Origin: Phlegmacium glaucopus
Taxonomy: Eukaryota > Basidiomycota > Agaricomycetes > Agaricales > Cortinariaceae
Assembly (NCBI GenBank): GCA_015039465.1
Contig: MU130381.1
Coordinates: 112,080-176,079 of the forward strand
DNA: 64,000 nt
Direction: 5' to 3'
A program made the translations under genes and the position numbers. This document shows positions 44,880 through 55,800 of the stretch, one piece after another. Positions within the stretch are counted from its first letter, which is position 1. Every line of letters starts with the position of its first letter. The notes under the pieces were generated by a model. That model saw only the letters and a list, made by a program, of their open reading frames with translations. It was not told the origin of the DNA and did no database searches.

Positions 44880-47794
44880 ATAGCACTGCCGCGAATGTCG
44901 AAGCCAACTCTTTGAAAAACGTCAAGGTGAACGGTTCCACGACGACAACGACAACGACAAGTTTGATCCAACCATCACCACTTCCTCAATCTCCGCCTAT
45001 CTTGGGGAATCAAACTACACCTTTGTTGTCGAAATTCATAGAGGCGCAGAGTGAGATATGGAAACATAAGTACATATTCAACCTTCTGCAAATCGTTTAT
45101 CACCAACTAAATGTTAACTTCCACCCAGAACTCACCATCCAGTTAAAGTCGATGGTCATACATTGTCAGTAGCTGCTATCGTCGCAGCAGCCCGTCATGC
45201 CGCGCCCGTCCAACTCGACGATTCTAAGCGCACCAAAGATCGCGTAGAAAGCAGTCGTCAAATCGTTGTCGATAAAGTTGAAAGTGGTGCTAGCATCTAT
45301 GGGTTATCTACAGGATTCGGTGGCAGTGGTACGTCGTTTCTTTCCTTAAATATCATGGGTACGGACTTGGTTGACTTAATGTGCATAAAACCTGGTATAC
45401 GTAGCTGATACTCGAACGGACAAGCCTTTAATTCTGGGCCATGCACTTCTCCAGCATCAGCATATAGGTATCCTCCCGACGTCCTCTCAACCTCTTGACG
45501 TATTACCGCTTCAGGATCCTAGCAATTCAACTGTCATGCCAGAGGCTTGGGTCCGGTCTGTCATTCTCCCTTGCAATTGACAGTTAATTAATTAATTAAT
45601 TAACAACATAATTTTAGTGCTGCCATTTTGGTCCGAATGAATTCTCTCATTCGTGGACATTCTGGTGTCAGGTTGGTTTTCTTTAAATTCACATTTTTCG
45701 GTGGTGGAATAGTTGATTGGGATTCGTTGGTGCTTTAGATGGGAACTTATCGAAAAAATGGAACAATTGCTGTCTGCTCAGATTACGCCGGTTGTTCCTT
45801 TACGAGGAAGTATCTCTGCCTCAGGAGGTAAGCACATCTCGGCGAAACTACAACAAACGACGCGTTACCGATTGTTTTTTCCTTAGATCTCTCTCCTTTA
45901 TCCTACATTGCAGGTGCATTAGGCAGGTCATATGGTTTTTCCTGCTATTGATTTTGCGAATAACATCCTATTCTAGTCGGCAACCAGTCCATCCAACTTT
46001 ACCACGGCGCTAAGGCCTTTGGTGTCCGCAAAAGTTCCCCATCTCACGAGGTCTTGCTAGCCCATGGCATCGAACCTACCATCCTGGCTCCAAAAGAACA
46101 TCTAGGATTAGTAAACGGAACAGCCGTCTCTGCAGCCGTTGGGGCTCTTGCCATACACGAAGCAGTCCACCTCTGTCTTCTTGCCCAGGTTTGCACGGCC
46201 ATGGGAACAGAAGCACTTCATGGCTCGAGTGGCTCATATGCTTCTTTCATCCATGCTGTGGCGCGTCCTCATCCCGGCCAGGTAAGTCAATTTCCATTTA
46301 TTATAAAAGAAGAGTTACAGCAGGGTTGAACACGTTTTATACATTTCCCCATTCAGGTTGAATGTGCTCAGAACATTTGGAACCTTCTGCAAGGCAGCAA
46401 GCTTGCTCAGTTGCATGAGGATGAAGTTGGATTGGAAGACGATCGTTATTCGTTGAGGCAGGACCGTTATCCTTTGCGTACAGCACCTCAATTCCTTGGT
46501 CCCCAAATTGAAGATATACTATCTGCTTTCGCATCTATTACCCAAGAATGCAATTCAAGTGTGTTCATCTTCCATCTGGGGTTTTCCTATTTTTTGACCA
46601 CAATCCCAAATAGCTACTGATAATCCCCTCATCGAGGCCGAGACCGGTCTCACGCACCATGGCGGAAACTTCCAAGCGATGGCAGTCACGAACGCGATGG
46701 AGAAAACACGGCTTGCGTTACACCACATCGGAAAGATCTTATTCGCTCAAAGCACCGAGCTTTGTAACCCAGCTATGAATAATGGTCTTCCACCTTCGCT
46801 TGCTGCTACTGATCCTTCTTTGAATTATCACGGGAAAGGCGTTGATATTGCTACGGCTGCATATGTTGCTGAACTTGGATATCTGGCGAATCCTGTTTCT
46901 ACGCATATCCAGTCGGCGGAGATGCATAACCAGGCAGTCAAGTATGTGTTTAGTCTTTTCGCTCAAAGTGTCAGCTCTAACTGATGTTTTTTGTTCTGTG
47001 GCTAAATAGTTCTTTGGCTCTCATATCTGCTCGAGCAACGGTTACGTCACTCGATGTTTTGTCGATGTTGATATCATCGTATCTGTATCTTCTTTGCCAA
47101 GGTATTAGTGCTAATCCCTTTCATTTAGTTTTTTTCGTTGACCTCTCTAAGCTCTGGATTTACGTACTCTCCGACTCGAGTTCTTCCAACATCTCGAGAA
47201 TATCATAGAAGAAGAATTGGCTTCCTCATTCGGCTCGTTCATCTCTATTTCCCAACTAAACACCCTCTCCTCCAAGCTATTCACTGTCATGCAGCACACT
47301 TTTGATAAAACAACCATCATGGACAGTGCAGACCAGATGCGCGCAGTAGCCGAGTCGAGTGCATCCGTAATTATGGATTTCTTCTGTAACGCAGAGTCGT
47401 CAAATGATGGTCCTGCTCCGAGTCCTTCACTCGCCGTGATCTTTGGATTCCGCTCCCATATCTCGACAAGGGCAATAACCTTGCATGAGACTCTTCGAAA
47501 GGCCTTCCTCTCAGGAGGTAGGGGACACGCGCCCGCAAGTCCTTATCTTGGAAGAACAAAACGTCTATACGAGTTTATTCGGGAGGGTCTGGGAATCAGA
47601 ATGCATGGTTCTGAAAATCATGAATTGTTCCCGAATGGTATTGGTGTGGATGAATTATCTGTTGGTCAGAATATATCGAAGATCTATGAGGTTCGTTTAT
47701 GGTTTCTTGTACTTCCATCGTAGTCGCTGACCCTGTCTTTCAGGCCCTACGTGATGGCAACATGCAGAACACTATCTTTTCCTTGTTTGTTTGA
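44870..47794 (+). CDS. PAL: Phenylalanine ammonia-lyase
   Basis: PAL converts L-phenylalanine to trans-cinnamate and ammonia. The start [20 protein letters not shown] is followed by a Thr/Pro-rich region, then [60 protein letters not shown] and [20 protein letters not shown]. The MIO-forming triad Ala-Ser-Gly is in SISASG (45818-45826), directly before an intron (45828-45886), followed by [12 protein letters not shown] in a 36-nt exon (45887-45922). The next intron (45923-45976) appears to use a GC donor, preserving [14 protein letters not shown]. Later blocks are [79 protein letters not shown] and a C-terminal region ending [10 protein letters not shown] with TGA at 47792-47794. All family signatures are present. 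Confidence 0.95.
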
Positions 47795-47995
47795 TCATTT
47801 GGCCATCAATATAGACACATGTGGTATACATTTATTATACACATTGCTTCAAAGTTGGGTATCGTAATTACCAGAAGAATCAAAAATCAATGGAATGTCG
47901 CTCGTCTGATGGTATAAAATACTTGACTACTCACAAAACATAAACCCAATGTGGAATCCACTTTAATAGTTTATTTGAACTTCTCCGACTATCTT

Positions 47996-49589
47996 TTATT
48001 GCTTACAACCTGAACGTGGCTTGAAAGTTACGCGAACTTCTGTTATTTCTTTTTTAGCGTTTTTTAATGTCCGTGCAATCTTTTGTTCTAGCGTCGATGC
48101 CTGAGCAATAGTAACAAGTCCGGAAACTTCGGCAGTTAGGTCTACGAACATCAAAGATCCTGAATGACGCGCGCGAAGATCCTGAATGGATAATAAGGAA
48201 GGACATGAGTTAAGATTCGTGTCATGCTGGTGGTGGGTCCTTGATTTGTCAACCAAAGGTTCTAATATTTTCGTGAGGGATTGTCGCGTTCGTGGTGATA
48301 CACTAGCATCGGTGAGATCTGCCCAAGCCCCCTTGAGGAGCTCAAAACCTTGCCGTAGAATTATTATTGAAACCAAGAGTCCTACGGTGCATTAGAGTGA
48401 GCCAAGAACAGCAATAGTTGAGTACTTACCACCAATAGGATCCAGAGGGAATGCAGGGAAAAGCCAAGTACCCAAGATGGCGAAGAACGCAACGATACTA
48501 GAATATGCATCGCTGCGGTGATGGATGGCATTGGCCAGAAGTACCGGGCTTTTCTCTTCATCAGCCACGATTTTGGTAATACGATATAACCATTCCTTCG
48601 TCAACACGCTCACAGCAGCGAACCATGCGGCGTTCGGATCGACAGCGTGAACATGTCCATGTCCGATTTTAGGTAGGGGAGTAGTTGACGTCACGAGCTG
48701 CAAAATTTCTTGCAAAGGGCCTGGTGGAAGGTTCACTGCTGTTTCACTAAGAGTTACGATGAGAAGATGGTAGGAATGGAATCCAACGCCCAAGGCACCG
48801 CCGATTAATAAAATTGAGATGGTGGTAGTCCCTAATGTCTCAAATTTGGCGAAGCCATATGGGTATCTTTCGGATGGAGGTTTTCGTGATAATCGCCAGC
48901 AGAATAAAGTTACAAAGTCACCAAGCAAATCTAGGGTGAGATGTGATTAAAATGGCTTTATCACTCCAACCTTTTCTAGTGACTAACCGCTTAGAGAATG
49001 CCCGGCATCTGCAAGCAAGGAAGCTGAATGCATATACCATCCAGCGAAACCCTTGGCAGAAGTTAGGACCACGTTGGAAAAAAGTCCAATGAGAGTTATT
49101 CGACTTCCACGGTCACCTTGGAGAGTAATGAATTATTAGTATTGAACATCTGAACAGTCACTGTCTAATCACACACTCACCAGAGCCCTTCAGAGCAGCC
49201 AATATCTGCTCCGGGTCGTGTCCATGCGTATGCTCATCTTCTCCGTGTATATGTGAATGCCCGAGAATGGAATGTGAAGGAGTGTGAAGTTCATCCTTGC
49301 CGGAGGTAACAGAATGTTCGTGTCCATTTTCGTTATTATTATTATGTTTCTTGACCGCTTTTTCCTGAGGCTCTTTCGTCGAATGAGATCGTATTTGCTG
49401 CATGCTGGAACGGAGAAACTGTCGGGGAAACAAGCTGGGCAGACTCGGATCCCTGAATTTATTAGATCTCAGTGATGGGACCTTGTTTTGCCACGACAAC
49501 CCGCATGAAATACGTGTCCTTGACATAGCCCTGCCGTTAAATAAGAGCGATAGCGGAAGAAAAACCCGCCCAATCGTTCGTCTCAACAT
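47996..49589 (-). CDS. Mitochondrial cation-diffusion facilitator (MMT1/2-like metal transporter)
   Basis: I chose the ATG at 49589-49587 because MLRRTIGRVFLPLSLLFNGR and SRTRIS looks like a mitochondrial presequence. An in-frame ATG at 49691 would add 34 residues that do not. A His-rich segment precedes the membrane part (HSILGHSHIHGEDEHTHGHD). The CDF fold follows: RITLIGLFSNVVLTSAKGFA, SASLLADAGHSLSDLLGDFV with the metal site, SERYPYGFAKFETLGTTTIS, a second site ANAIHHRSDAYSS, and a C-terminal cytosolic-type domain ending TFKPRSGCKQ. Motifs match the yeast Mmt1/Mmt2 branch, which exports iron from mitochondria, more than vacuolar zinc carriers. The substrate is inferred. The gene is convergent with PAL, with about 200 bp between the stops. 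Confidence 0.85.
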
Positions 49590-49769
49590 ACTGGGCGGTT
49601 TGCAAGAAAGGTTTGCAGGATGTCTAGTCAACTGACTGGGGCCCCGTTTATGACATGTGAAGCATGAAGGCGGAACAGGTATTTTAAGCAACGGTCAAGC
49701 TTCAAGTCTCGATCCCGTCTCACGACTATCTCTCGATTGCTACTATACAATCACTCATACTACAAGTTA

Positions 49770-51315
49770 GATTTGGAATAAATGCCTTCCAACAACTTTA
49801 CAACCTTTGGCAACTGGAGGTCACTGTCGTTACCTAAGGCCGCACTGGCGATGGAAGTTAAATCCTCCTTCGGGACTTTGTATTCGGAAAGGGTGGACTG
49901 AAGGCCTAACTCTATGACAAGCCTGCCAGAAGATTAGACCAATAGGGTTTAAACGCAGATATTCCACATACTCGTCTATCAACGTTGCAAGTCGACAAAC
50001 GTCACCTTCTAAGGATCCCGTCGTAGGCTGGTGTAGATAGAAAAGCGCCAATGCCAAAGCTTCCTTGTCGGCTTGAGATGCGATCTCGGATTTCAAAAAC
50101 ACAGTCGGACTTAATGTGAGACACTATGATTTTGTGCAAATCAGCGTCTGTTTGATGTCAGTGGAAAGAAGTGGAAAACCGAAGTTATGCCATGAGGGAT
50201 ACCGTATCGTGCCCCAAGCTTATGTCCAAGTGCATGCGACAACCCCAAGGCGCTGGATTTAGAAGATCTAGCATAATAATATCTGCAACTTAGATCTATG
50301 GGCGTGCTGACCTGTATCCTTCAGTTTTCATTGGCCACAAGCTCATCCAAGATGCAATCTGAAGCTTCTGTCGAATGTCCACTGCCATAGGGTTGGCTTT
50401 TGATTCTGGAAGGTATTTGAACAAATCTGCCAATGCAGCGTAGCAAAGAACTTTGATCGGAGATGAGACCAGCGGCCTATAAAGATTTTCTGCATGGTGT
50501 CAGCGAATACTGGTGCTCTGTAGGCGTCATTCACTGACCAACGGCGTGGTCAAGGGCTCTGATACCCGTTGACAGCCTGTTGGTGCATGAGCGACCTTAT
50601 CATTTTGTAAAAATGGTCGGCGTCTCGAACAGATTCTTACCAGAGCCGTTCTGGGGTTGCTAAAGTGAGTTCAGCATCCAGAATTATTCCGGCAGGGGCC
50701 AATTCCTGTGAGGACACGGCAACCTTCTGCCCCTCATCATTGGTAAAGCCAGCGCCCACCTGTTGCAAAATTTGTGAGGAGGGGGTGATTTTTTTTGCAA
50801 CGAAACGTACACTATATTCGGCAGCGCTCAGAGTCGTAGGAATTGCAATCTGTGGGGGTGTTTTCCCTCCAGATTCCTTCTGAATGTTATATAAGATAGC
50901 TTTGGAGGCATCGATGGGGGAACCACCGCCGACAGATACGATGCATTCACAACCGTTTTCCTTGTACTTTTGGATCCCATTGCGGATGCCTGAAATGGGC
51001 GAATGCTCGCCGATCTCGAAGAATGTCGTGCCGAAAGCACCACATTCATTGAGAATTGATTCGACCCTGCTAACTACATCCGTCTGGACAGGAGTTTGAG
51101 ACTTCATTATTGAATGTCATTGCTAAACTTACCTTTTCATAGAGACTTCTTCCAGTAACGATCAAAGCTTTCTTGACACCGAGTGTATCCAATAACTTGG
51201 GTAATGCATGGACGACTGATCCTGGACCATAATACACGCTCTTGAGGGTGTCGGTCCAGCTGTAGAAACCCTGCAAAGGAGATGAATCTAGAACAGAAGT
51301 ATCAAGGCTGGACAT
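49770..51315 (-). CDS. Iron-containing alcohol dehydrogenase family, maleylacetate reductase-like
   Basis: The start MSSLDTSVLDSSPLQGFYSW is followed by YYGPGSVVHALPKLLDTLGV and KKALIVTGRSLYEK. The nucleotide-binding motif VSVGGGSPIDASKAILYN follows, then QIAIPTTLSAAEYS with GAGFTNDEGQK. The metal-binding helix reads GLSHALGHKLGARYGIPHG (three histidines of the iron/zinc site), and the C-terminus ALGNDSDLQLPKVVKLLEGI. Stop at 49772-49770. AIPTTLS.AE and GAGFTNDEG.K are characteristic of maleylacetate reductases, which reduce maleylacetate to 3-oxoadipate at the end of the hydroxyquinol route of aromatic breakdown. The superfamily is secure and the substrate likely. It is head-to-head with the flavin reductase-like gene, 88 bp apart. 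Several introns lie in the middle (49930-50640). Confidence 0.87.
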
Positions 51316-51403
51316 TGTAGAAGATCAGTAATGGGTGTCGGGTATTATTTATTTATAATCCTTTATCTTTTCGCAAACGGCCCGAATCAATTTGACGCGC
51401 TTC
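51316..51403. promoter_or_regulatory. 88-bp divergent promoter, maleylacetate reductase-like / flavin reductase-like
   Basis: The two start codons are 88 bp apart in opposite directions. The sequence is AT-rich with TATTTATTTATAA near 51344-51356, which could serve as a TATA-like element. Shared regulation is an inference. Confidence 0.45.
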
Positions 51404-52565
51404 ATGATACCACTGAGACTCAGACCTGGAGGGTTTCGAACGAAAATTTTTACATCGCGTCAACTTCTCTATCACTTTTCGCGCTGTAATTCGACACGGC
51501 CACCATTTGACCACACGTCCAAGTTCCAGCTGGTAGATTCTCCCTCACCGTCATGGCGCATTGGTGACGGTTTGCCTCCTGAAATGCATCATTGGAAAGA
51601 AGTTACTTCTGCGAGCAGGAAAACATGGGACTTTACCAACCTGGAGAATGGAGTCAGGTAAGGAATTTACACCCGCGACGCATTACATTTTTATCTGACA
51701 TTCATTTCTCTGTTATAGAGATTCATATAAAATTCTGACTTCTGCCATCATTCCCCGACCCATTGCCCTAGTGTCAACTTTGTCCCTGGATGGTATTCCG
51801 AATCTTGCGCCATTCAGGTACGTTTTTTGGCCTGGTGTTTTGTTTAAGTTCTGTGCTCATGGAATATAAAATGCCTTAGTTACTTCTCCATGGTTCGTCA
51901 GGCACATCTCTGCGTACTTGGAACCTAACGTTTAATGCTGGTCAGGTTTCTCACAACCCGCCAATGATCAGTCTCTCATTCAGTCTCTCAGAGCGAAGGC
52001 CAAAAGATACCCGCGATAATATCCTGAATTCCAAGGAATTCACAGTTAGCATAATAAGTGAACCTTTTGTAGAGGCGGCGAATTCCACTTCAGTAGAGTC
52101 ACCTGCAGACCATGACGAATGGATTTTCAGTGGTCTTAGTAAGGAAAACAGCGTAAGTTTGATTCGGATCTTATTACAATCAAACTTCTGAACTCCTGAC
52201 AGCATGATGTTGAGCCGCCTTTCGTCCGAGAAAGTGCCATATGTATGGAATGCGAGGTATGTTGCTTTGTTGCTTCTCGTTTCATATTCTTATAAATGAG
52301 TTAGCTGTACCATGCTAAGGATATTGGTTTTAACCCCTCTGATAAACCGACGACGACAGTGATTTTGGGTCTTATTCGAAAGATTCATGTCCGGGAAAGC
52401 GTCCTCAGCGGGGATGGACAGACCGTTGATCCTGCTAAATTGCAGTGCGTATCACGTCTTGGAGGAACTATGTACGCGAGACTGCTTGAAGGTTTTGAGG
52501 TACCTCGGGTATCCTGGAAAGTTACCCGCGAAAAGTACCAACCCAAACAGAATGAAAGACCCTGA
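51404..52565 (+). CDS. Flavin reductase-like FMN-binding protein
   Basis: The start ATG at 51404 gives MIPLRLRPGGFRTKIFTSRQ, which could act as a mitochondrial presequence. The conserved domain begins at DSYKILTSAIIPRPIALVST and LSLDGIPNLAPFSYFSMVS, followed by NPPMISLSFSLSERRPKDTR, DNILNSKEFTVSIISEPFVE and a C-terminal block CELYHAKDIGFN plus RIHVRESVL-like segments ending at 52563-52565. This is the flavin-reductase-like split-barrel domain, known to bind FMN and, in some members, to supply reduced flavin to monooxygenases. Fungal stand-alone copies are largely uncharacterised. Introns near 51661, 51818-51900 and 52152-52205 were placed by frame continuity. Pairing with the divergent maleylacetate reductase-like gene suggests a common pathway, which is inference. 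Confidence 0.85.
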
Positions 52566-52887
52566 GTTATTATATATGTATTCCAGGACAATCTTTTGTA
52601 ATGCAAACGTTATAAAAGATTTGAGCGGAGGCAAATCTTTTTAGCCACGTGTTTTGCATCTTTTCTTCAATACATGACTTATTAGGGCTTCGTTGTTTTA
52701 ATATCCACAGTTTGCCTTCCTCCTTGTAAGTCTTCCTTATAAATATGAAAAAATGTATATATTTATTCCTTAATCCAGTACCTAGTATATATCTGAAGCA
52801 AAGGTCTTGTGTTCTTGAACGGTATGTTTGCCTCTAAACGCTATCCAACTCTATTCGTTGACTCTCAGCGCTTAATCTCAGTCTACA
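52566..52887. other. Intergenic region before the Sec7/PH gene
   Basis: This gap contains the flavin reductase 3' end and the promoter of the next gene. It is AT-rich around 52740-52800. I see no gene or RNA structure in it. Confidence 0.5.
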
Positions 52888-55800
52888 ATGGCGGACCAAG
52901 ACTCTCACTCATCGCGAGCTGAGCAACGAATGTTAGCCGTGGCTAAACTCAAACGCGCAGCTTCCCTGCCGAGGATGAAGGATGGCCGACGACCACCCAT
53001 GCACTCCGAAGCTGTCAGTGAAGGAGAGAAGGCTGCAAGCGAGGAAGAAAAGCTAAATAGCGAAGAGGAAAAGCCAAACCATCAACAAGACAATGATAAT
53101 CAAGAGCCAGAGAATCAGTCCGACGAGTACAAGAATTCTGGAGTCAATCACAATCCAGTTCCTGTTGAAAAAGCTACAGATACTGAGGTCGAGTTGGATA
53201 CAGAACTAGAGGAACGGTCCATGTCCCCGTCTCAGGTCACCAAAAAACGACGATCTCGATCTCGCTCGCGGTCAAGAAGCTCGAAAGACATGAAGGGAAA
53301 GACGAGAGTGCCGCAGTCGCCCCCGCCTCTGGGCGGAGACTCTTCCCAGGACGAAAATCCACCAATGCCTACCACCGTTATACCCATTGTTCCGCCTCTT
53401 GCATCACCTACCCCATCTCGTCGTCCCTTCCTACCCATACTACCTCCACATCTCCAATCTCCAACCACCATACCGACTGACTTATCCTTATTCTATCCTG
53501 GAACTTCCCCTTCGACGCCTCTTCCGACATTAGAAGATCTTCAAAAGGGTCTGATGCGTTCAAATAGTGCTGGAAGCCCTTCAACTGGACGGAGGATGGC
53601 CATGATGAAGTTGACTGGTGGCACCGAAACGTACGATCCTTCACCTTCACCAACACCCCCACCGAGCCTCGGTCGAAATAATACAGTATCTGGGGGAGAA
53701 CGTATAGCGGCCCGACAGAATATGCTTAGCCGACTTGGGACTAGGATCACGAAAGAGACCGACGTTGACCTTACCAGTGGGGCGGAAGATAGAGGTGCTC
53801 CCTCCCCAACTCCGAAACGTAGAAGAAGGCGATCTCGGAGGACCTCAACGACTGTCAATTCTAATGCCAATGCAGGTGTTTCTGATTCGGAATTTAATTC
53901 AACGAATCCGAATACCCCTGCAATCCCACTGACGCCCCTCCCTGTCCTACAAGACCATTATGCTGAACTTAGGGCTCTATCTACAACTCCTCTATCAAAT
54001 TCTCGCGACCAAAGCAAAGAAGTTCTGCCAGCTAGTACACCTTCACCACCTATAGTGCAACAAGAGGAAGGGGAAGCTGATCGACCGGAGCAGACCCGTC
54101 GCAGAAGCGTTTTGATAGAAGATCCAGACGAGGAAGACCGAAATTCACCTGGACAGACATATGTTGGACTGCCGGGCACACCACAGCGGACTTTTCTTGA
54201 TCCATTCCGAATGCCACATTCATCTGATGCACCTTCAAATGGCTCTCCAGATCCAACCCCTGCTTCAGCTGTTACTATCTCAGTATATCTGGGTTCGAGA
54301 GGGCCTTCAAGAATTGATATGTATCCAAGTAGTCCATTTACAACGCCTCTGAAAGAGAAAGCTTTAAGCGATGAAGAGGAAGAACAGGTGCTTTATCCTG
54401 GAAGTACGGCTAGGCCTAGGACGCCATACGCAAATATAACAGAGACCTACGATCGTGAAATTAGTTGGGTGGCCTCCCCAGGTATGTACTCTGTATCATC
54501 GTGAGGTCTGGCTGGTTGCTTACTTTACACAGTGCCTGAGATACGTATGCCGATTGACGACGACGACGAAGAGGATGTCGCCGATCGGGAGGTGTATCCA
54601 ATTGAAGACTTTGAGCGTCAACTGGAAATTGAGGAGGAAGATGATGTGCCGCTATCTGCCGCATCCTCAAACGGTTTCAACCCCGAAGTGTATGACGTTT
54701 CCCCTCGCGCATCCTCCAGCTCGAAGAGCGTTTTTGTTGAATCAGAAACTTCGCCTGAAAATCCTCCGTCTTATATCCCGGCCTCACCTTCATCACCTGC
54801 ACCGATCTCTCAAGCTATATCCCTTGCTCATGCGGCCAGCGATAGTTCGACGTCTCCGCAATTTGTTCCAACTAGGCTATCTGTTGCATCTCGTATTCAA
54901 GGTGGCGATCGGTCACCACTAGCAACGGAATACTCTGATTGGGACGACTCTCCGAAAAGAATCGAAAATCCCTCCGCGAGTACATGGGAGAAAGTAAAAA
55001 ATACATTCTCAAGAGCAGGTTCCAGTACTGGGCGACGATCTCGTACAAACAGCATTCTGACACGGGAACGACGGGATAATACAGATTCGAGCGTCAGTCG
55101 TGAGAGTGGTGCAAGTTTAACGAGTGCAAAGACCGATAAAGCAGATTCGGTCCCCTCTCCAGTACAAGTACAAGCCCCCCCTCTCATGCAGTCCCCATCC
55201 GCCTCTGCGTCTATCTTATCCTTGGCCCCTCATGCACCTCCAAGAAGCAGCGTGTCTCCCATTCCACCTGCGTCTTCTGCAGATATGTCAAAATATCAGA
55301 ATGCGAAACTGTTCCCGTTTCCTGGTATGTTGAGATTGGAGGAGGAACGACGCGCAAAGGGCTACCCTTCTGCCTCAGCTTCGAGTCCAGACGTTTCTAT
55401 GCAATTTAATTGTCACGAGGACGCTCAGGGTCAGTCCTTGGCCAGCTCGTCATCAAATACCCCTGCACAAACTCCGGAGCCCAATCGCGAGCGGAAATTG
55501 TCTCACCAAAACTCTGATTCACGACTAGTTACTAGATACGGTTTGGATGCCACTGCATCCACAAGTCCACCTTCGTCCTACCACCACGACTATATCAACG
55601 TATCCCCATCTGTGACTCAGAACGGCAACAGTTACAACCTGAAGCTTCCAATGACTCTTCCTGGCGTGAAACAATGGTTAAGCAAGAATTCCAAGAAGAA
55701 GACACTTTCGCCAGGTCCATCGCCAGGGACTTCCGTGACTTTCTCCCCTCCCCCTACTATGGACTTCCAGCCTACTATTATCACGAACAAAAAACCCTCT

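Noticed and set aside
45584..45603. (TTAA)5 tract as a piggyBac-type insertion site
   Set aside because: It is a simple repeat inside a PAL intron with no inverted termini nearby.
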